From: Pseudomonas wenzhouensis
Lineage (GTDB): Bacteria > Pseudomonadota > Gammaproteobacteria > Pseudomonadales > Pseudomonadaceae
DNA: 64,000 nt
Direction of reading: 5' to 3'
NCBI RefSeq assembly: GCF_021029445.1
Contig: NZ_CP072610.1
Span: forward strand, 3,224,001 to 3,288,000
Shown here: one piece after another, positions 16,545 through 26,636 of the stretch
How the letters are laid out: every line of letters begins with the position of its first letter
How positions within the stretch are numbered: position 1 is the stretch's first letter
Position numbers and translations under genes: made by a program
The notes under the pieces: generated by a model
What the model saw: the letters and a program-made list of their open reading frames with translations, nothing else
Told to the model about the DNA's origin: nothing
Database searches by the model: none

Positions 16545-18008
16545 ATGCCCCGCCCCAACCGGCACTCGCAAGCGTCGCTGTTACTGTTGCTCCTGTTCCT
16601 GCTCGGCAGTGGCTTTCTCACCACCTCCCTGCTGAGTTACTACGCCTCGCGGGACTCGATCCGCGACAGCATCATCAACACCGAATTGCCACTGACTTCC
16701 GATACCGTCTACTCGGAAATCCAGAAGGACATGGTACGCCCCATCCTCATCTCCTCGATGATGGCCCGCGACACCTTCCTGCGTGACTGGGTGCTGGCCG
16801 GCGAACGGGACAACGCCCAGATCACCCGCTACCTGCGCGAAGTGCAGGAGCACTACGGTGCTTTCACCAGCTTCTTCGTCTCCGACAAGACCAGCACCTA
16901 CTACCAGGCCAAGGGTGTACTCAAGCAGGTCAAGCCAGACGAGGAACGCGACATCTGGTACTACCGTGTTCGCGAGCTGCAGGAGCCTTACGAGATCAAC
17001 GTCGACGTCGACATGGCCAACGCCGACCGCCTGACCATCTTCATCAACTACAAGATGCACGACTACGAAGGCACATTCATCGGCGCCACCGGCGTGGGCC
17101 TGGCCGTCGACGCGGTGGTCAAGCTGATCGATGAATACCAGCAGCGTTATGAACGCAGTGTCTACTTCGTCGACACTGAGGGCCGCATCACCCTGACCGG
17201 CGCCCAAGGTGGCCCGCTGGGTACCAAGGTGGGCGAATCGCTGGCCGATGTGCCGGGGCTTAACGGCTTGATGGAAAAGCTTCCAACGCCACAGAGCGGC
17301 CGCTTCGAATACCAGGAACAGGGCCGCGAGCACTTTCTTCACGTGCGCTACATCCCCGAACTGGAGTGGTATCTGTTCGTCGACAAGCAGGACAAGGCCT
17401 TGGCCGGCATCCGTCAGGGGCTCTATATCAACCTGCTGCTGTGCCTGCTGGTCACCGCTATCGTCCTGACCCTGGTGGGACTGGTGCTGCGCCGCTACCA
17501 GCAACGCATCGCCATGCTGGCCACCACCGACAGCCTCACCGAACTGCCAAACCGTCGCGGCTTCGACATCCTCGCCGAACAGGCGCTGCAGGAAGCGCAA
17601 CGCGACAGCAGCCCACTGTGCGCAGTGCTGCTCGACCTGGACAATTTCAAACAGATCAACGACCAGCACGGCCACCTAGCTGGCGACGACGTGCTGCGCC
17701 GCTTCGCCCGGCAACTGCGTGACACACTGCGACAGTCTGACATTCTCTGCCGCTGGGGGGGCGAGGAATTCATCCTGCTGCTGAAGAATAGCGACCGCCA
17801 AGCCGCCTACGATCTCGCCGAGAAACTACGTCAGCACTGTGCCGAACAGCGTTATACCGTCGATGGCCAAAGCCTGCAGGTCACCGTCAGCCTCGGCCTC
17901 AGCCAATGGCACGTCGGCGAGAGCTTGCATACCCTGCTCGGCCGCACCGACCGTGCGCTGTATCGCGCCAAGCAGGGTGGGCGCGACCGCGTCTGCCTCG
18001 ATCTCTGA
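16545..18008 (+). CDS. Membrane diguanylate cyclase with periplasmic Cache sensor
   Basis: A 487-residue protein taken from 'MPRPNRHSQ'; a frame extension to 16473 lacks a signal of its own. Transmembrane helix at about 11-31, periplasmic double-Cache-like domain (about 35-290, with 'ISSMMARDTFLRDWVLAGE' and 'FINYKMHDYEGTFIGATGVG'), second helix at about 297-320, then GGDEF. The active site is intact (RWGGEEF near residue 404) and the inhibitory I-site RQSD is in place upstream. It should make c-di-GMP in response to a periplasmic small molecule. Its closeness to lapA, lapG and lapD suggests, but does not prove, that it feeds LapD. It overlaps the next gene by one base. Confidence 0.9.
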   Translation: MPRPNRHSQASLLLLLLFLLGSGFLTTSLLSYYASRDSIRDSIINTELPLTSDTVYSEIQKDMVRPILISSMMARDTFLRDWVLAGERDNAQITRYLREVQEHYGAFTSFFVSDKTSTYYQAKGVLKQVKPDEERDIWYYRVRELQEPYEINVDVDMANADRLTIFINYKMHDYEGTFIGATGVGLAVDAVVKLIDEYQQRYERSVYFVDTEGRITLTGAQGGPLGTKVGESLADVPGLNGLMEKLPTPQSGRFEYQEQGREHFLHVRYIPELEWYLFVDKQDKALAGIRQGLYINLLLCLLVTAIVLTLVGLVLRRYQQRIAMLATTDSLTELPNRRGFDILAEQALQEAQRDSSPLCAVLLDLDNFKQINDQHGHLAGDDVLRRFARQLRDTLRQSDILCRWGGEEFILLLKNSDRQAAYDLAEKLRQHCAEQRYTVDGQSLQVTVSLGLSQWHVGESLHTLLGRTDRALYRAKQGGRDRVCLDL

Positions 18009-18211
18009 TGGACAGGCAACTCTGCCCGCTGTGCGGCAAGAGCAACCAATGCAGCGTCGCAGCCGGACGTGAGGAACCCTGCTGGTGCTTCACCACGCAG
18101 ATTGACCCTGCCGCGCTGCAGCGCCTGACGCCCGAACAACGCAACCACGCCTGCCTGTGCCCGGCCTGCGCGGGTGCCGTTGAAAGCGCCAAACGCGATG
18201 AGCACGACTAA
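18008..18211 (+). CDS. Cysteine-rich CWC family protein
   Basis: A 67-residue protein whose ATG overlaps the TGA of the preceding cyclase gene. It carries the CWC pattern: CPLCGKSNQC, then PCWCF, then ACLCPACAG, eight cysteines that probably bind zinc. The family is widespread in gammaproteobacteria and commonly sits beside rsuA-type genes, as here. Function unknown. Confidence 0.85.
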   Translation: MDRQLCPLCGKSNQCSVAAGREEPCWCFTTQIDPAALQRLTPEQRNHACLCPACAGAVESAKRDEHD

Positions 18212-18214
18212 GCC

Positions 18215-18907
18215 ATGCGCCTGGATCGCTTCCTCAGCAACTTCCCGCGCTTCAGCCGCCAGGACAGCCGCCTGCTGATCAGCGCCGGCCGCCTGCGCGT
18301 GGACGGCACCGTGGTGTACGACCCACGCCATGAGGTGCGCGACTTCCAGCGCGTGGAGCTGGACGACGAGCTGCTGCAAGCCGGGCGCAGCGCGCGCTAC
18401 TGGATGCTGCATAAACCCGTCGGCGTGGTCAGCGCCACCGAGCATGACGCGCACCGCACCGTCCTCGATCTGCTCGACGAGCCGGACAAACATGATCTGC
18501 ACCTGGCCGGGCGCCTCGACCTGAACACCAGTGGCCTGCTGCTGATCACCAACGACGGGCGCTGGTCGCGGCGCATCACCCAGCCGCAGCAGCGCAAGCC
18601 CAAGGTCTACTACGTCACCACCGAACAGCCGATCACCGCCGAATACGCCGAAGTCTTCGCCCGAGGCCTGTACTTCGCCTTCGAGGATCTGACCACCCTG
18701 CCCGCCCAGCTCGACGTACTGAGCAGCCACCACGCCCGCCTGACCCTGTTCGAGGGTCGCTACCATCAGGTCAAACGCATGTTCGGCCACTTCCGCAACC
18801 GCGTCGTCGCCCTACACCGCGAGCGCATGGGCGATATCGTCCTCGACCCACAGCTCGCCCCCGGCCAGTACCGTGCCCTGACGGATGCGGAAATCGACAG
18901 CGTCTGA
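18215..18907 (+). CDS. rsuA: Ribosomal small-subunit pseudouridine synthase, RsuA-type
   Basis: A 230-residue enzyme starting three bases after the CWC gene. Residues 1-48 form an S4-like RNA-binding domain ('MRLDRFLSNFPRFSRQDSR'). The catalytic motif GRLDLNTSGLL carries the conserved Asp that attacks uridine, and 'EGRYHQVKRMFG' is the C-terminal family signature. The RsuA branch makes pseudouridine 516 in 16S rRNA; the short length without insertions fits RsuA rather than RluB. Cytoplasmic, probably co-transcribed with the two genes upstream. Confidence 0.85.
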   Translation: MRLDRFLSNFPRFSRQDSRLLISAGRLRVDGTVVYDPRHEVRDFQRVELDDELLQAGRSARYWMLHKPVGVVSATEHDAHRTVLDLLDEPDKHDLHLAGRLDLNTSGLLLITNDGRWSRRITQPQQRKPKVYYVTTEQPITAEYAEVFARGLYFAFEDLTTLPAQLDVLSSHHARLTLFEGRYHQVKRMFGHFRNRVVALHRERMGDIVLDPQLAPGQYRALTDAEIDSV

Positions 18908-19276
18908 CGAGCCGACCAACGGCAGCCATAAAGCGCGATAAAGATGTGACTTACCCTTGCGCAGCTGCAAGGTAGCTGCTTGAATCGAACCACAAGTCTT
19001 CAGATGACCATACGGTCAAAGAAAGACAGCGAAGTGCTTTTAACAGTTGCTGGCGCCCTGCGCCGACTGGATTCCTGCCTGGTAACACCGCCCTCTCCAT
19101 GGCCCTGAAAAGCCTGGAGCGCTCGCCTGTTTCGATCCTAACTGATTGAAATTCCTATACTTATAAAAATCTCCAGCCTGACATCATGCTGTCACGCTCA
19201 GGCGCTTTTCTAACTGCTCAATCCAGCGCGAACGGTCGCCCGCTCGCCACGCTCACTTGCGCCAGGAGGAAACGAC
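18908..19276 (+). promoter_or_regulatory. Upstream region of phaG
   Basis: About 370 bp without a gene. The part near 19140-19170 is AT-rich (TTGAAATTCCTATACTTATAAAA) and is the likeliest promoter, but -35 and -10 spacing is not convincing. No riboswitch or long hairpin seen. Confidence 0.35.
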
Positions 19277-20164
19277 ATGAGGCCAGAAACCGCAGTCGTC
19301 GAGATCAACAGGAAGCACAAGGTACACACGGAGTTCTACAGCAACCCGGCCGCAAGCAAGACCATCATCCTGGTCAATGGTTCCCTGGCGACCACCGCCT
19401 CGTTCGCGCAATCGGTCAAATACCTGCAACCACAATTCAACGTGGTGGCCTTCGACCTGCCCTATGCCGGCCAGTCCAAGCCACACAACACGGACTTCAC
19501 GCCGATCACCAAAGAAGACGAAGCGGCGATCCTGCTGCACCTGATCGACCACTACAGCGCCAACTACCTGATGTCCTTCTCCTGGGGCGGCGTCGCCTCC
19601 ATGCTCGCCCTGGCCCAGCGCCCGGCGACGCTGGAGAAGGCTGCCATCTGCTCCTTCTCGCCGATCCTCAACGTGCCGATGCTCGACTACCTGCACAAAG
19701 GCCTGCGCTTTTTGAACGCAGTGGATCGCGACAACATCGCCCTGCTGGTCAACAGCACCATCGGCAAACACCTGCCGTCGCTGTTCAAACGCTTCAACCA
19801 CAAGCACGTCAGTACCCTGGACGAACACGAATACCGGCAGATGTACGCCCACATCAAACAGGTGCTAAGCATGGAAGCGCACTGCCGCATGGAATGCCTG
19901 CAAGCCATCGACGTCCCGCTGCTGTTCGTCAACGGCGAGCGCGACGAGTACACCTCGGTGGAAGATGCCTGCCTATTCGCCCAGCACATCGACCACGCCC
20001 AGTTCGCTGTGATCGACGACGCCGGCCACTTCCTCGACATGGAACACAAAGCAGCCTGGCTACAGACCCAGCGCGTGCTGCTGGACTTCTTCAACGCCCC
20101 CAGCAAACGCCTGCAACTGCCCGCCAAAGGCGACCTGCGCGAACTGCAGGCGATGGCGGTATGA
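19277..20164 (+). CDS. phaG: PhaG: 3-hydroxyacyl-ACP thioesterase / transacylase
   Basis: A 295-residue alpha/beta hydrolase, exactly the length of PhaG, with AGGAGG ahead of the ATG. 'VNGSLATTASFAQSVKYLQPQFNVVAFDLPYAG', read in parts, follows PhaG from P. putida closely, and the HX4D motif HVSTLD sits at residues 177-182. FSWGG is the nucleophile-elbow region and DAGHFLDME carries the late His. PhaG diverts (R)-3-hydroxyacyl chains from fatty-acid synthesis into medium-chain polyhydroxyalkanoate precursors. RhlA, the rhamnolipid enzyme, is a close homologue of equal length; there is no rhlB-like gene here, and the sequence reads more like PhaG. Monocistronic. Confidence 0.88.
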   Translation: MRPETAVVEINRKHKVHTEFYSNPAASKTIILVNGSLATTASFAQSVKYLQPQFNVVAFDLPYAGQSKPHNTDFTPITKEDEAAILLHLIDHYSANYLMSFSWGGVASMLALAQRPATLEKAAICSFSPILNVPMLDYLHKGLRFLNAVDRDNIALLVNSTIGKHLPSLFKRFNHKHVSTLDEHEYRQMYAHIKQVLSMEAHCRMECLQAIDVPLLFVNGERDEYTSVEDACLFAQHIDHAQFAVIDDAGHFLDMEHKAAWLQTQRVLLDFFNAPSKRLQLPAKGDLRELQAMAV

Positions 20165-20237
20165 CGGGCACCGAGCGCAAAGCGAATGCGCTTTGCGCTT
20201 CATTTCCGCCGCCGCTTCCGGTATAAAGGCACCCACT

Positions 20238-20311
20238 GCGGGTGTCGTATAATGGTAATACCCTAGCTTCCCAAGCTAGAGCCGTGGGTTCGATTCCCAT
20301 CACCCGCTCCA
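20238..20311 (+). tRNA. tRNA-Gly (anticodon CCC)
   Basis: A 74-base cloverleaf: acceptor arms GCGGGTG and CACCCGC, anticodon stem CTAGC/GCTAG around the loop TTCCCAA (anticodon CCC), T-loop GGTTCGATTCC, and an encoded 3' CCA. The decayed restriction locus begins about 120 bp downstream, so this tRNA may have been an integration site. No integrase gene or copy of the tRNA 3' end is seen on the far side. Confidence 0.97.
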
Positions 20312-20325
20312 GACAGCCAAGCAAA

Positions 20326-20353
20326 AGCCCCGTCATAACTGACGGGGCTTTTT
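20326..20353 (+). terminator. Rho-independent terminator of tRNA-Gly
   Basis: A perfect 10-bp stem AGCCCCGTCA/TGACGGGGCT with loop TAAC is followed by a run of T, 15 bases after the tRNA. Confidence 0.92.
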
Positions 20354-20432
20354 CGTTTCTGGCGTTTGAAGGGCTTGACCGCAAGGGTTTGGGCCGGGAA
20401 AGATGGCGCTTTGAAATCAGGCGAGAAAGGCG

Positions 20433-20623
20433 TTAGACAGGAAAATAAATCTGCCCCCTTTTTGTCAAAACAAAAGCCAAGATCAACGCAAGGAGGCATA
20501 AATGTCCAGCACTGAGCAGAACGAGCAACTTATTGCCAAGCTTCTTGCTCACCCAATGCTCCGGCACCCGCCCCAACCACTCCACCCCGGAATCCTTATA
20601 GTCCGGGTACGGCTTGTAATGGC

Positions 20624-20627
<4 letters not shown>
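20433..20627 (-). pseudogene. hsdS: HsdS fragment (type I restriction specificity subunit), 5' end only
   Basis: The first 25 residues, 'MSHYKPYPDYKDSGVEWLGR' then VPEHW, are the classic HsdS amino terminus. After residue 25 the homology stops and a short unrelated hydrophobic tail follows. HsdS is normally ~400-450 residues with two target-recognition domains. The start codon overlaps the stop of the Fic gene (ATGA), preserving the old operon hsdM-fic-hsdS. The rest of hsdS and all of hsdR are missing, deleted toward tRNA-Gly. Confidence 0.85.
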
Positions 20628-21615
<988 letters not shown>

Positions 21616-21619
<4 letters not shown>

Positions 21620-23535
21620 GCCGTAACCTCACCCAGCAGCGCGGCGATCTCGGCCTCCACGGCCTTGAGGTCGGCGTCGATCTCAGCCAGCGGGCGTGGT
21701 GGCTGGTAGACGTAGAAGTAGCGGTTAAAGTTGATCTCGTAGCCGACAATGCCTACTTGGCCGTCCTTGGGGTCGAGCTTGCCGGTGTCGATCCAGGCGT
21801 CGGGCACGTGGGGCAGAACTTCACGGGCGAAGTAGTCGTCGATGTTTTCCTTAAGCGGCACGTTCTCGAACTCGCGCAGGTCGGGGTCGGGCTGCGGCTT
21901 GCCCTTGTCATCGAGCATCGGCTGGGCGCTGGGGTCACGCTCGCCGAAGCAGGCCAGTGCGGCTTTCAGCGCGCCCTTGCCAAGTTTCGTGATGCCTGCG
22001 GCCTTGAGAAAAGCCGGCAAGTTATCGAACTCGCCGCTCACGCTGGCGAAGGCGTCGATCTGGTCGGCGCCCTTGGCCTCGCGGTAGGCGGCAAGCTTTT
22101 CGGCGGTGACGCTAAAGCGCAGGCGCAGCGGGCGCTCGACAGTGATGCGGCGATAACCGAAGTCGCTGGTGGCGAAGATTTTCGACTGGGCGCCCTGCTC
22201 GCAGGCTTCGTGCAGCTTGGCGATCTCGGCGATCTGCGCTTGGACAGGTACTTGCGCTTGTTGCCCAGGCTCTTGCGCATGGGCGCGTGCATGGCGGTGG
22301 CGTCGATCAGTTGCACCTTACCTTTGCGCAGTTCGTCCTTGTGGTTGGACAGCACCCAGACATAGGTGCCGATGCCGGTGTTGTAGAACAGGTCATTGGG
22401 CAGGGCGATGATCGCCTCCAGCCAGTCGTTCTCCAGGATCCAGCGGCGAATCTCCGACTCGCCCGAGCCGGCGCCGCCGTTGAACAGCGGCGAGCCGGAC
22501 AGCACGATGCCAATGCGCGTGCCGCCCTCTTCCGGCGGTTTGCGCTTGGACAGCAAGTGCATGAGAAACAGCAGCGAGCCATCGCCCACACGCGGCAGGC
22601 CGGGGCCGAAGCGCCCGTAGAAACCATGCTGGTTGTGCTCGGCCTGCACCTGCGGTTGTACCTTCTCCCACTTCACACCGAACGGCGGGTTGGCCAGGCA
22701 GTAGTCGAAGCGCTCGGCGGGTAGCAGGTCGTTGGACAGGGTGTTGCCGAGCTTGATGTTCTTGGTCTCGAAGCCCTGGATGAGTTTGTCCGCTACGGAG
22801 ATGGCGTAGGTTTCCGGGTTCAGCTCCTGGGCGTAAGCACGATGCGCGCCGGAGCCTTCCATTCGTCCTTGACCAGCTCGATGGCCGACGACAGAAAACC
22901 GCCCGTACCGGCTGCGCAGTCATACACGGTGCGCACCGCGCCTTCCTGGTTGAGGGCGCGGTGATCCGGGGCGAATACCAGGGTGGTGGTCAGGCGCACC
23001 ACGTCACGCGGGGTGAAGAACTCCCCGGCGGTGTCGTTGGCGGATTCGGCGAACTTGCGGATCAGATGCTCGAACACCAGGCCCATTTCGTGGTTGCTCA
23101 GCACCTCCGGGTGCAGGTCGATGGCAGCGAACTTCTGCGTGACCAGATACAACAACTTGGCCTTGTCGAGCTGCACCAGCCAGTCGGAAAAGGCGAAGTG
23201 CTCGAACACCTGGCGGGCGTTGGCGGAAAACTTGGCGATGTAGTCTTCGAGGTTGGCGCGGGTATCGGTGGCGCCAAGGGTGGCCAGGTCGAATTGCGAG
23301 ACATTGTAGAAGGTGGCCTTGGCCGTGGCGGGCAGGATCAGATCCAGATCAACGCTGCTGGATTTCATCGCCTGATGCTGGGCACGCACCGCGTTACGGG
23401 TTGGTTCCAGCACACACTCCAAACGACGCAGCAAGGTAAAGGGCAGGATGATGCGCCATAGATGGATTGTCTGAAATCGCCGCGCAGCACGTCGGCCACG
23501 TTCCAGATGAAGTCGGCGAGGTTTTGCTGGTTCAC
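21616..23535 (-). pseudogene. hsdM: HsdM DNA methyltransferase of a type I RM system, three frameshifts
   Basis: It starts with GTG at 23535 after AAGGAA ('NQQNLADFIWNVADVLRGDF'). The methyltransferase signatures are present but in different frames: HsdM N-terminal domain, AdoMet motif [10 protein letters not shown] and catalytic NPPF. Three single-base deletions split the frame near 23450-23461, 22857 and 22245. Restoring one base at each gives a continuous ~640-residue protein ending 'EAEIAALLGEVTA'; length and order fit HsdM. As read, no functional methylase can be made. Upstream is a REP-rich gap, downstream the Fic gene. Decay and sequencing error are both possible, but loss of hsdR and most of hsdS makes decay plausible here. 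Confidence 0.85.
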
Positions 23536-23854
23536 GCGTGTATTCCTTGAGCGAATGCCGCCAGGCGCCTTGCGCGCCTGCCTGCGAGGTGTTTCTAACG
23601 ATGGCGAACCTTACCCGCTCACCCGCTCATGGGCCAGTGTCAGAGCGGAGCGGCTTCAGCCGCGATAGAACAGCTCGCCGCTAAAGCGCCTCCTACAGGC
23701 GCTGGGCCTGAACGCTGGCGCCCGTTGCCATACGGACTGTGGGAGGGGCTTTAGCCGCGACAGCGCAACGCCTGAAACATTCTGCAACATCTTAATACAG
23801 CGTTAAGCCAGCCCTCCCAGAATCGCCCCCAGGCCAATCACCGAGGTTCCGAGC
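23536..23854. repeat. Gene-free gap with REP-like palindromic sequences
   Basis: About 320 bp. GCGGCTTCAGCCGCGAT near 23648, CGCCGCTAAAGCGCCTCCTA near 23677 and GTGGGAGGGGCTTTAGCCGC near 23739 resemble the GC-rich 'gctaaagcc/ctcctac' REP elements of Pseudomonas, here in both orientations. The last ~80 bp before the next gene are more AT-rich (ATTCTGCAACATCTTAATAC) and probably hold its promoter. Confidence 0.55.
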
Positions 23855-24544
23855 ATGGAACTACCCTGGGCGCATCATGATCGTCCCGTTGCCCGTATCG
23901 GGCGCGGCGAGACTTATCAACTCCACCTGGCGTCCCCCGGCAGCGCACGACGCGCGGCGCTGGAGCAGTTCGTCCGCCAGCGCTTCGAGCAGCAGCACGG
24001 CGCACGCATCCGTCACTTCATGCCTTGTCTGTTCAGCCTGGAAAACCAGGCCGGGCAGTTGCTCGGCGCTGTAGGCGTGCGCAGTGCCGGCAGCGGGCCG
24101 CTGTTTCTCGAACGTTACCTGGACGAGCCGATCCAGAACGCCATCGGCGCACGCCTCGGCCACACCGAGCCTGGCCGTGACGAGCTGGTGGAAGTGGGCA
24201 ATCTGGCCGCTGACAGCCCCGGCGCCGCACGCCTGCTGATCGTCGCCCTGACCGACTTGCTGGTAGCCCTGGGCTTTCGCTGGGTCACCTTCACCGGCAC
24301 AGCGACGCTGCTCAACAGCTTCCAGCGTCTGGGCCTGGCGCCCATCGCCCTGGGTGAAGCCGAGCCGGCGCGTATGGGCGAAGAGCTGGCCGACTGGGGC
24401 CGTTACTACAACAGCCGCCCCTGGGTAATGGCCGGCGATATCCATGGCGGCCATCAACGCCTGCTGCAGATGGGGGTATACCCACGCCTGGGCCATCAAC
24501 CGCTGTATGCCCTGGAGGACATGCCCGATGTGGCCTGTAGCTGA
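23855..24544 (+). CDS. Thermostable-hemolysin family protein (GNAT-like fold), first gene of operon
   Basis: A 229-residue protein of the T_hemolysin family: 'FVRQRFEQQHGARIRHFMPC', 'LGAVGVRSAGSGPLFLERYL' and 'RDELVEVGNLAADSPGAARL' in order. The family was named after Vibrio delta-VPH, but its core resembles acyltransferase/autoinducer-synthase folds (GNAT-like), so acyl transfer is more plausible than membrane lysis. There is no signal peptide. It overlaps the ligase-like gene by 17 bases and leads a seven-gene operon with an HDO protein, an SDR, a TPR protein and a two-component system. Substrate unknown. Confidence 0.85.
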   Translation: MELPWAHHDRPVARIGRGETYQLHLASPGSARRAALEQFVRQRFEQQHGARIRHFMPCLFSLENQAGQLLGAVGVRSAGSGPLFLERYLDEPIQNAIGARLGHTEPGRDELVEVGNLAADSPGAARLLIVALTDLLVALGFRWVTFTGTATLLNSFQRLGLAPIALGEAEPARMGEELADWGRYYNSRPWVMAGDIHGGHQRLLQMGVYPRLGHQPLYALEDMPDVACS

Positions 24545-25976
24545 AGCCTTTTTCGCCCGTCTGGCCACCTTCGGGTCACGCACAGCGTTGGCCGAAAATG
24601 GCCGTGAGCTGACCTACGACGACCTGCTGGTAGCCGTGGCCAACCGCAGCCGCCATCTGCGCGAGCTGGGCGCTCAGCGCGTGGCACTGGCGCTGGATAA
24701 CGGCATCGACTGGGTGCTGTGGGATCTGGCCGCGCTGCAGGCCGGCCTGGTCTGTGTGTCGGTGCCGGGGTTCTTCTCCGCTGAGCAGCAGCGCCATGTG
24801 CTCGACAGTGCCGGCATCGACTGCCTGATCGGCGCCGGCGCCCCCGGCTTCGCCAGCGTCGAGGGTGACATTCACCGGCGTAGCGTGGCGCAGCCAGCAG
24901 CGCTGCATCACGGCACCTGCAAGATCACCTACACCTCCGGCACCACCGGCCAGCCCAAGGGCGTGTGCCTGGATCTGGCCACGCAACTGGCTGTGGCCGA
25001 CAGCCTGGTCAAGGCCAGCGCCAGCCGCAACGTTGAGCGCCATCTGTGCATCCTGCCGCTGGCGACCCTGCTGGAGAACATTGCCGGCGTCTACGCGCCG
25101 CTGCTGGCCGGCGCACGGGTGGAGCTGATGCCCATGGCGCAGATCGGCCTGAGCGGCGCCAGTGGCTTCGACCTGATGCGCTTTCTGCAGGCGTTGCAAG
25201 CCGCCCAGCCGAACAGCTTGATCCTGCTGCCGCAATTGCTGCTGGCGCTGGTCAGCGCGGCCGAACGCAAACTGCCGGTGCCGGGCTCGCTGCGCTTCGT
25301 CGCCGTCGGTGGCGGGCGCGTCTCCGCCCAGTTGCTGCAGCGCGCCGATGCGCTGGGGCTGCCGATCTTCGAGGGTTACGGGCTGTCCGAGTGCGCCTCG
25401 GTGGTGTGCATGAACACCCCCGAGCAGCGCCGTATCGGCAGCACCGGCAAGCCGCTCGGTCATCTGCAGGTCATGCTGGCTGACGATGGCGAAGTGCAGG
25501 TCAAGGGGGCGCGCATGCTCGGTTACATCGGCGACCCGGCGCCACAAGGCGAATGGTTGCGCACCGGCGACCTCGGCCATTTCGAGGACGGTTTCCTGGT
25601 GCTGCACGGGCGCAAGAAGCATCAGTTCATCACCGCCTACGGGCGTAACGTCAACCCGGAATGGGTCGAGTCCGAGCTGGTGCAGCAGTTGCCCATCGCC
25701 CAGGCCTGGCTGCACGGCGAGGCGCTGCCGGCCAACGTCGCGGTGCTGGTGCCGCGCTACCCCAATACCCCTGACGCGCAGTTGCAGGCAGCGGTGGACG
25801 CCGTCAATCACGGCCTGCCGGACTACGCCCGCGTGCACCACTGGCTGCGCGCCGATGCCCCCTTCAACGCGAGCAACGACCTGGCCACGGCCAACGGCCG
25901 CCTGCGCCGCACTGCCCTGTTCAATCATTACCAAGCCGCCATCGAAGCGTTGATGGCAGAAGGAGTACACGCATGA
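24528..25976 (+). CDS. AMP-binding acyl-CoA/carboxylate ligase-like protein with altered A10 motif
   Basis: A 482-residue ANL-superfamily protein. The ATG at 24528 has GGAGG 10 bases upstream; an open extension to 24444 lies inside the previous gene. The P-loop YTSGTTGQPKG is at about 134-144, followed by GYGLSE and RTGDLG, all intact. In the C-terminal A10 motif the usual catalytic lysine is replaced: 'TANGRLRRTAL' has Arg458 where NGK is expected. This should weaken adenylation of a carboxylate, or the protein may use another chemistry. It ends in a four-base overlap with the HDO gene. It probably activates the fatty or carboxylic acid that this operon works on; substrate not predictable. 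Confidence 0.85.
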   Translation: MWPVAEAFFARLATFGSRTALAENGRELTYDDLLVAVANRSRHLRELGAQRVALALDNGIDWVLWDLAALQAGLVCVSVPGFFSAEQQRHVLDSAGIDCLIGAGAPGFASVEGDIHRRSVAQPAALHHGTCKITYTSGTTGQPKGVCLDLATQLAVADSLVKASASRNVERHLCILPLATLLENIAGVYAPLLAGARVELMPMAQIGLSGASGFDLMRFLQALQAAQPNSLILLPQLLLALVSAAERKLPVPGSLRFVAVGGGRVSAQLLQRADALGLPIFEGYGLSECASVVCMNTPEQRRIGSTGKPLGHLQVMLADDGEVQVKGARMLGYIGDPAPQGEWLRTGDLGHFEDGFLVLHGRKKHQFITAYGRNVNPEWVESELVQQLPIAQAWLHGEALPANVAVLVPRYPNTPDAQLQAAVDAVNHGLPDYARVHHWLRADAPFNASNDLATANGRLRRTALFNHYQAAIEALMAEGVHA

Positions 25977-26632
25977 GCTTCTACGAATCCCTGCTGGCCC
26001 AGACCCAAGCCGAACGCAACTACCTGCTCGGCGCCCCGATCATCCAGCAGGCCATGACCGGCCAGGTCGCCTTGCACAGCTACATCGCCTTCCTCACCGA
26101 GGCCTACCACCACGTCAAGCACACCGTACCGCTGCTGATGGCCTGCGGCGCACGCCTGCCGGAGCGCCTGGAATGGCTGCGCGAGGCTATCGCCGAGTAC
26201 ATCGAGGAAGAAACCGGCCACCAGGAGTGGGTGCTCAACGACATCGCTGCCTGCGGTGCCGACAAGGAAGCGGTGCGCCATGGCACCCCGCACATGGCCA
26301 CCGAGCTGATGGTGGCCTACGTCTATGACCGCATCGCCCGGCACAACCCGGTGAGCTTCTTCGGCATGGTCAACGTCCTCGAAGGTACCAGCATCGCCCT
26401 GGCCACCCAAGCCGCCGGCATCATCCAGGACAAACTGCAACTGCCGAACAAGGCCTTCAGCTATCTCAACTCCCACGGCAGCCTGGATCTGGAGCACATC
26501 GAGTTTTTCAAGAAGCTGATGAACCGCCTGGACAACGACGATGACAAGGCTGCCGTGGTGCACACCGCCAAGGTCGTCTACCGCCTATATGGCGACATGT
26601 TCCGCAGCCTGCCGCTTGCCGGCGAGGAGTAA
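25973..26632 (+). CDS. Haem-oxygenase-like diiron oxidase (TenA/CADD/UndA superfamily)
   Basis: A 219-residue all-helical protein. Likely metal ligands lie where HDO enzymes have them: Glu43 and His47 (EAYHHVKH), Glu80 and His83 (EEETGHQEW), Glu137 (NVLEGTS), and H168-x3-D172-x2-H175. TenA thiaminases lack this metal set, so the common 'TenA regulator' label is probably wrong. HDO enzymes use O2 to oxidise, cleave or decarboxylate substrates; UndA makes 1-alkenes from fatty acids and CADD makes p-aminobenzoate. Translation is coupled to the ligase-like gene (ATGA), so the natural inference is oxidation of an activated or transferred acyl product. The chemistry is unknown. Confidence 0.85.
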   Translation: MSFYESLLAQTQAERNYLLGAPIIQQAMTGQVALHSYIAFLTEAYHHVKHTVPLLMACGARLPERLEWLREAIAEYIEEETGHQEWVLNDIAACGADKEAVRHGTPHMATELMVAYVYDRIARHNPVSFFGMVNVLEGTSIALATQAAGIIQDKLQLPNKAFSYLNSHGSLDLEHIEFFKKLMNRLDNDDDKAAVVHTAKVVYRLYGDMFRSLPLAGEE

Positions 26633-26636
26633 GGTC

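Noticed and set aside
19186..20226. 346-codon frame overlapping phaG in another frame
   Set aside because: Arg/Gln/Pro-rich shadow; phaG in the other frame has full-length family identity and a strong RBS.
23855..24544. Hemolysin toxin role taken from the family name
   Set aside because: No signal peptide or pore-forming features; operon context and fold family favour acyl-transfer-like chemistry.
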